Assembly (NCBI RefSeq): GCF_016808335.1
Contig: NC_053141.1
Span: 3,237,326-3,301,325 of the forward strand
Length of the DNA: 64,000 nucleotides
Origin: Panicum virgatum
Taxonomy: Eukaryota > Streptophyta > Magnoliopsida > Poales > Poaceae
Reading direction: 5' to 3'
The translations under genes and the position numbers were made by a program. Position 1 is the first letter of the stretch, and every line of letters starts with the position of its first letter. This document shows, piece after piece, positions 58,154 to 64,000 of this stretch. Under the pieces are notes generated by a model that was not told the DNA's origin, made no database searches, and saw only the letters and a list, made by a program, of their open reading frames with translations.

Positions 58154-58828
58154 TCACCCAGATGTCAATGCCTGCACGCCGAGTGTGTAGAGCGTGTCTA
58201 TCTCCTCGACGTCGACCCAACGCTGTGGGCCGTTGGCGGCCGCGTCGTGGTTGTCCCGCACCAGCACATGCATCTGCTCGCCGCAGATTCGATAGCCGAA
58301 GCACACGACGGCGTGCCACCCCGTCTCGTCGCCGTAGAGCTCCATGCTCTGCTCCCTGTCCTCCTCGCTGCGGCCGCACCCGCGGTACACCAGCGCGTCG
58401 TCGCCATCGGCGGCGTCGAAGTAATGGTACCACGGGCACACCCACAGCACCCCGACGCAGGGGCCATGGGTTTTCAGCAGCGCCGCCAGGCCGCACTCTG
58501 GCGAAAGCCCGCCGTCGAATCCGTCGTCCCACCTGTGCTCCTGCCACGAGCGCAGTGGCAAGACGCACGGTGCCGGAGCCGCCGGCACGCCGCCCATCTG
58601 TTGTATCTTGGTGAGGACCGCGCCCACACAGGCCCCCTCGCCCGGCATCCAGGTGCCGTCGAGACGGCACGCGATGAGCAGCCTGTATGGCGCCGCAGGC
58701 GCAGCCCTACACTTGAACGTCCCCGCGCCATGGAGCTTCTCGTACTCAAGCCGGTGCTTCGCCTCCACGCACACGGTGCAGGCGACGAGAGCGCAGGTGT
58801 CTGCACGCCATGGCAGCACAAGAACCAA
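58154..58828 (-). CDS. Papain-like cysteine protease-fold protein, copy 2
   Basis: 224 residues from ATG at 58828, or a last exon 58154-58800 after an acceptor GTGCAG. Candidate catalytic residues match copy 1: Cys12 in DTCALVACTVCVEA, His172 in WHAVVCFGYR and Asn193 in VRDNH. Compared with 8376-9071, insertions and deletions are in multiples of three and many changes are conservative, so both copies may have been under selection. As in copy 1 the papain oxyanion Gln and propeptide region are not seen, so it may be a partial gene. The carboxyl end differs (LYTLGVQALTSG). Confidence 0.6.
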   Translation of the reverse strand: MVLVLPWRADTCALVACTVCVEAKHRLEYEKLHGAGTFKCRAAPAAPYRLLIACRLDGTWMPGEGACVGAVLTKIQQMGGVPAAPAPCVLPLRSWQEHRWDDGFDGGLSPECGLAALLKTHGPCVGVLWVCPWYHYFDAADGDDALVYRGCGRSEEDREQSMELYGDETGWHAVVCFGYRICGEQMHVLVRDNHDAAANGPQRWVDVEEIDTLYTLGVQALTSG

Positions 58829-59953
58829 ACAACTCAGTGTGAGAGAGTAAACAACTCAGTGTGAGAGAGTCAATCTGATGGTCAAATTTGGAAGCAGAGG
58901 CAGAGGCAGGTTTCTCAGTTCTCACCAGGCACTGGCTGCTCCATGGGCCGGCCGAGGCAAGCTTCCCAGCTTTTCTCCCGCGTCACCGTCCCGATGGGCT
59001 TTCCAAAAGTCGTACGGTCAAGTCTGAATGTGTTGGGCCAGAGATCCTGGGCCAATATTTGGTGTATGTTTGGGCCCTCGTTGAAATTTCCAGCCTGATG
59101 GAAAAGGAATTTGTCGTTTACCTGAATGAACAAGAAAAGCTTTTGTGTCAGGAAATGAGTAAATTTCGGGTCAGTAAATGTTGCCAAATCCATTCATCCG
59201 TTCTCTTTCCCCTAAAAAATAATTAAAAAAATCATCCGTTCTGCTCTCTCGGACAACATCATCTCAGTTTCTCGCACACGCAGATGCTCTCTGCACTTCC
59301 ACGATGGGTGGGTTGGGTCTCTTCTACGAACAAATCTGGACGAAGCTAGCTAGCTGATGATCTTCAATTTGCACATATATAGTATAGAGGAAAAACGATT
59401 GCAAATAATTGGCCATATGTGAATAGGGGTGGTAATAGGCCATGACATTAGTGGTCACTCCACAGCCCAATTATGTCATTTAATTTTTAATTCAAAATTA
59501 TATAAGATTAGAGCCTATTATTTTTAGGATCCGGCTCTTAAATTATCTAGGTCAAATTGGATGGCCCTTTACCACCATGTGGAACGGATCGGACCTGCTG
59601 ATCGAGCTGCATGCACGCAGAACATCCCCTCCAATTATAGATGTCCAACCGGCCAGCCCCGCCCGACCCGACATGGCCCGTTACTGCTCGGGCCGTCACG
59701 GGCCGTCGTGCCTCACGGGCCGTTGCGTGCTTTGTGCCTAGCTGTCAACCCAGGCACGGCACTATGGACCATTTTTTGGGCCGTGCCGACCCGTGAAGCA
59801 CGTCAAAAACAACAAGCCGTGTCAACCCACGGCCCAACACCCTTAAAAAAATTCACAATATTGTCCTCCTCTCCTTCTTCAGCCCCAACTAGGTTTGGGT
59901 TTGAGCGTGACCGCAAGGACGCGTCGCGCGCGGATGCCTATCGCAACTGGGCT
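58829..59953. repeat. Duplicated block, right copy (partner 8390-9852)
   Basis: Upstream flank of the papain-like exon, matching 9160-9510. From about 59310 the copies diverge. A stretch rich in CGGGCCGT and GGGCCGTGCC at 59640-59830 is a dispersed GC repeat absent from the left copy. Similarity returns at ATCGCAACTGGG near 59938. Confidence 0.7.
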
Positions 59954-60806
59954 GTTCAGGTTTGGGTTTATTAGGTTTTGGTTTGGTTCGGGTAACGACG
60001 CATTGCATGCAAACTAATTAAGCCTCCCTCGCTCCTGCCCAATGTCGAGCGAACTCATCGGCGAGCCCGCAGTTGGAGCAGCCGTGCACCTTGGGTGGCT
60101 TGGCCGCGGCGCCGTCGACGCCGCCCGCCGAGCTCCTGGAAGGACGACGTACGGGGACTGCCGCAGACCACGAGGGCCTCGCACCAGCGGTGGCATGACG
60201 GCGGTGGTCAGCCCCGCCCCCCACACGACCGCCGCGCCGGCGATAGTGGCGACGCGGACCCCGGCCCCATCGCCCACACACACCACGAAATATATGGCCA
60301 CCTTGCAGGAGATCGAACACGAGAGGACAGAGGAGAATGAAATGGAGCTAACCTCACTCGTACCAGCAGGCGTTAGCCCTGCGTGCAAGCCGGCCGCATC
60401 ACGCGCCTCCAGCCGAAGCAGCAACTCGCCGGCGACGACAGCAGCTCCGCTTGAACTCTTCTTGTCCATCTCCGGGCTCCGGCACGCCGTACACGTGATC
60501 ACACGCACCTCGACGCTCGCCTTCGCTGCGGTGACTGGTGGTCGGCGCCGGTGAGGATCGGAGGTGGCCGATCGAATGAGAGAGGAGAGAGCGCGCCGGC
60601 GAGAGGAGGTTTCCACGGGAAGAGAGGAGAGGCGAAGAAAGGCGTGGAGCGAGGAGGTAGCTGAGGGAGCGTGGAGATCAGTCAGTGTATTACTGTATTT
60701 GTAGGCGCGCAGGTGCGACGTACGTGGCGGGCAGGGTGTAGAAGCTAGCCTTCGGGAACCAGACTCACACCCAGACCCAGACCCAGACCCAAACCCAAAC
60801 CTGAAC
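59954..60806. mobile_element. Hexanucleotide-bounded inverted-repeat block, right copy
   Basis: The left end GTTCAGGTTTGGGTTT and the right end AAACCCAAACCTGAAC are a perfect 16-base inverted pair. The contents match 21601-22300, including the coding start on the minus strand. No clear target duplication. Confidence 0.55.
60014..60469 (-). CDS. Unassigned membrane-type protein, copy 2
   Basis: 151 residues from ATG at 60469 (MDKKSSSGAAVVAGELLLRLEA), the same start as copy 1 at 22212. Two hydrophobic segments (VSSISFSSVLSCSISCKVAIYFVVCV and VRVATIAGAAVVWGAGLTTAV region) could cross a membrane, but they are separated by a polar patch. The tail is Arg/Pro-rich. I do not recognise the family; conservation of the start in both copies is the main support for coding. 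Confidence 0.35.
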   Translation of the reverse strand: MDKKSSSGAAVVAGELLLRLEARDAAGLHAGLTPAGTSEVSSISFSSVLSCSISCKVAIYFVVCVGDGAGVRVATIAGAAVVWGAGLTTAVMPPLVRGPRGLRQSPYVVLPGARRAASTAPRPSHPRCTAAPTAGSPMSSLDIGQERGRLN

Positions 60807-61020
60807 AAGATCGAGCACCGCGCTACATTGTTGCTTGAAAAATGCAGCAAGAACACCTACCAGAGGCTGGCATATCTTTTGCCACCCTGCACCATTTTTA
60901 CACTAATTGATGTGAGGTTTAAACTCTAGTACAAACAATATAATGTGCACGGCCTTTTTATTTTTACCAACAGTACATGCCATGCAGCGCGAAGAAAGGG
61001 GGCCTTCTCCTTCACTTCAG
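60807..61020. other. No gene seen
   Basis: Spacer between hexanucleotide-repeat regions. Confidence 0.4.
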
Positions 61021-61672
61021 GTTTGGGTTTGGGTTTGGCCGGTTTGGGTCCAGAGCCATCCAGGTGATCTGGTTCCCCTTCATTGTGACCAATAATTATT
61101 TTGGGCAGACCGGCAGAGGCAAGACGGCTAGCTCCTCCTCCAGTTCAGGTTCAGGTTCAGGTTTGGGTTTGGGTTTGGGTCTGGTACTCTGGTTCTTTAT
61201 TTTATTATTTAGACTCTTTGAACAAGGCACCTACGCATGATCTTGACCAATAAGCCCCGAGACAACGGCTGAAATGCGCTGCGAACAGCGAACTCCCATT
61301 GCTATCTGGATTCCAGGCCTAGATGTCACTGCTGGAATGCTAGCAGGCCGGGCTCATGCTAAGCAATCTCTCATGGATGGTTTTTTTTCACATTAAAGTA
61401 TTCCCCTTTTCTTGCGAGAGGAAAAGTATTCCCGTAACTGTGCATGTTTTCACTTTAATTTGTTCTCTTCTCTGTTTTTGATTCTTGGTAATTTTGAGGT
61501 CAATTGGTATGTGTTTACATATGATGCTCTAATTTGTTCGGTTCAGAAGGTGGTACCCGTACCGAAACCTGCAGATGGAACCATACCTATAACCTGCACT
61601 AATAAACTGTGCGTCAGAATATGCGAGGGAAATGAACAGACCCAGACCCAAACCCAGAACTGAACCCATGGA
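61021..61672. repeat. Further GGTTCA/GGTTTG hexanucleotide arrays
   Basis: Arrays on the plus strand at 61018-61046 and 61143-61182, and an inverted one at 61638-61667 that ends with AGAACTGAACCCATGGAG, the same text as at 22522-22540. They may bound a third copy of the same type of element, now without recognisable cargo. Confidence 0.55.
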
Positions 61673-62212
61673 GCAGAGAAAAAAGACAACTGTGTTTGGG
61701 TTTGCTTCTCCCGCTCCTCACCTATTTCTCTCTCCTCTCATTTTTCTTTGTACCACCATCATCGTCAGCTTCGTCTTTCTGCTCTGTTCTTCAAGAACAG
61801 AGAAAAAAAGATGAGCAAGCAGCGGTGGAAAGAAAACTGAGAGCAGAAAGGAAAGGGTAAGGAGCCGGAAAAGCTTCACTTAGATTACAACATTCAAACC
61901 AAGGCTACAAAGACCCAGAATTGCAAGAAAAGTTATACAACAGGAGAGATTCAACAGGGAAAGATTCAACAACTAAATATCTGAAAACAGAGAAAGATTC
62001 AACATTCAACTACTTATCTGAAAACAAAAAAATTAAAGATTCATGGGCCGGCGGCGGCGCAGGCTGTGAGCCCACTCGCCCGCCTGCAGGGGGCCGCGCG
62101 GAATGGCCGTGGGGGCCAAGCCACCACCAGCCGCCGGGGTTCCCATGCCCACGTCCGCCTCCACCGCCGAGCATGTATCTCGTCGCAGAACCGCTCGAAT
62201 TAGTTCGGCTCA
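61673..62212. other. No supported gene
   Basis: Mixed sequence with repeated GATTCAAC(A) text at 61945-62010 and a short GC-rich insert at 62045-62170. Confidence 0.4.
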
Positions 62213-64000
62213 AGTGTGTTAACCATTACCATAAAGACAGTACAGGTTAACACGCACTTCAAACGGAGTAATCCGGCAGCGCTGTTAGGTAAAGTCCTGA
62301 TGAAACCACCTATGCTTCGATCGAACCCAAAGCGTACATAAAACTCACACGAAGGCGAGTCCAGAGATTACAACATTATAAAAGTTATTACATCACAAAA
62401 TACATTATAAATTTATTACAAACCAAGTTCAAGTTCAGAAAGTACTTTTGAATCATAAAAGAGATCATCAGAGTTCTTTATTGCAGCGGAAATAAAATGA
62501 TAGACTAGCGCCGAAACAAGATGTCACGATGAAACCCGTACATGACATCAACCATACCCTCGAAGATACCACCTGAAAACAAAACCCACAAACAAGTCTG
62601 AGTATACTAATACTCAGCAAGACTTATCCATCCACGGATATAACTTAGTCCACTTAACGAGACATGCAAAGCTTTTTGGCTTGAGGGGTTTGTTTTGCCG
62701 AAAAAGCAACTAATAATTGATCCTTACTTTCAGATTTTAGCATCAAATTCTAGATTGATTAAACCAGTCTAAATGAGCATCTATCTCTAAACAAGCATGT
62801 TGGATAAAGCATTCAAAATACATCATATTATCATCATCATCATCTTCCACTTGTTACTCTATGTGACGAAAAATGTTAAGCAGTCTCACTGTCCGTGAGT
62901 GGCAGAACGATTCGAATCGAGTTTATTAACCTTGCAAGGCAAATCTAACACACACGCATGGGGAACGAAGTCACCCACGCAACATTTCCCCTTTCTTCTC
63001 ATTTCGCGAAACAAGCCCACCGCCCTCGACTACAAGTACGATGACTCTGCACCCGCTAACGGTGGGGTGGTATGTCCCACGCCACGGTCCAATCAGATAA
63101 TTTGCTTGCCATTATCATATTCTCGACATGTGGCTAGTACGTTCAAACGCTTAACAACTTGTACCATACACTACGGCCTTAGTACATTTTCACTAAACCG
63201 ACGGGGTCTCAACCATAAATATCATCCCATGACTCCGCCCGTAAACCTTATGATTGCAGTATGTGGTAAAGCAGTCAAAACCTATAATTTCGCGAGAGGC
63301 AGAAACCCCTCGACTTTTACCGGTCCTAGTTAGCAGAGCATCTAGTCGAACTTAACCTCTAGTATTCAAAACATGGGTAACTAGGATCAAACATCTATGG
63401 TTTCAATCAACTTCTGAAAACTTAAATGTACATATAAATAAATTACAACATAGATTGCATATAATTGAAAATAATAGGAATTTAGATGCACCGGGGCTTG
63501 CCTTCTTGAAAATTTAGCCTTGGGCTCTTCCGAACATTGGTCCGGGTCTTCCGCAACTTAGTTAGATTAGCTTGAGCTGCATGTAGTTCATTCTTGGACT
63601 TCGGCACCAACTCGTTCGTTCCGTCGATGAGAGTCATAGCGTCTATATGAATGCAAAGTGTTCATATTACTTAGATGACAACAAATTACATATCCTTTCC
63701 TCCACTATAAATTTGTAGCACAAGTTTTATTATGAAATCTCTTCATTACATTTTCTTGGGAAAATGTTTATAGAGTAGTTCTTAAATTTATTTTACTTCT
63801 TAAAATGAGTTGGATGGTTGTGGTTATTTCAAGTTGCAACTCATGAAGATATTTGACAATTTAATTCCATAGGTTAGGAACATTTTTTGGTGTTGGGAAT
63901 TTTACACATGATACTTATCTAAATAAATTTCTTGCTGTATAAATTTAAGCTCATTTAGTGCAGCAGATAAAATATAAAAAATATAATAAACATCTACTGC
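62213..64000. mobile_element. Gypsy-type LTR, runs off window
   Basis: Contains GAGTATACTAATACTCAGC at 62600-62620, a hairpin motif that also occurs in variant form in the LTR at 2640-4794, followed by similar A/T-rich and mixed blocks. The only sizeable open frame (62899-63333) has no recognisable domain and is probably chance. Left boundary is approximate and orientation is likely minus by comparison with the first LTR. Confidence 0.5.

Noticed and set aside
59954..61672. Telomere-like GGGTTT arrays
   Set aside because: The unit is a hexanucleotide with GGTTCA variants, not the plant TTTAGGG heptamer, and arrays are short and inverted.
62899..63333. 144-codon open frame
   Set aside because: Lies in LTR-like DNA, no domain or codon pattern, probably chance.

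Overview
The window reads as nuclear DNA of a grass (Poaceae). The evidence is nested LTR retrotransposons, Stowaway, Tourist, CACTA and hAT miniature elements, GC-rich monocot-style coding exons, and recognisably plant gene relics: a SABATH methyltransferase, a PGG-type ankyrin membrane protein, BED/hAT zinc-finger proteins and a papain-like family. I saw no rRNA, tRNA or CRISPR array. A species cannot be named from sequence alone.

Layout. 1-4794: the end of a SIRE/Maximus-type copia LTR sits beside a gypsy-like fragment with its LTR and primer-binding site (minus strand). 5325-6162: 5'-truncated SABATH methyltransferase pseudogene. 6345-8290: LINE-derived insertions. 8376-9071: papain-like gene, copy 1. 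9858-21569: a complete, very young copia element on the minus strand, with near-identical 2.13-kb LTRs, GGTTC target duplications, and open gag and pol frames. It lies inside a gene-fragment block bounded by hexanucleotide repeats. 21601-26335: rest of that block, an old duplication (23.0-24.0 kb and 25.8-26.3 kb) and small elements. 26341-39057: an older, broken SIRE/Maximus-type copia element on the plus strand with an extra third ORF. 39112-41003: BED/hAT-type gene with one frameshift. 42.2-45.4 kb: MITEs and a TIR element carrying GC-rich DNA. 45831-49440: PGG ankyrin gene with two homopolymer frameshifts. 50.7-54.7 kb: Tourist-like and CACTA elements and an LTR-like stretch. 55054-56510: second BED/hAT-type gene relic. 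57.2-60.8 kb: LINE relic, Stowaway MITE, papain-like copy 2 and the second hexanucleotide-bounded block. 62.2-64 kb: gypsy-type LTR running off the window.

How it fits together. Three ancestral pieces occur more than once: papain-like exon plus hexanucleotide-bounded block (8.4-22.5 kb and 58.1-60.8 kb), BED/hAT gene plus its flank (24.9, 39-41 and 55-56.5 kb), and a small unassigned coding fragment (41.7 and 52.3 kb). Retrotransposons of different ages have split these duplicates. The most interesting biology is in the mobile elements: one copia copy looks recent and possibly competent, its pol lies one base out of frame with gag at the gag stop, and hyphenated palindromes of the form CGGTYNRACCG recur in three different repeat families, including directly upstream of the third ORF of the old element.
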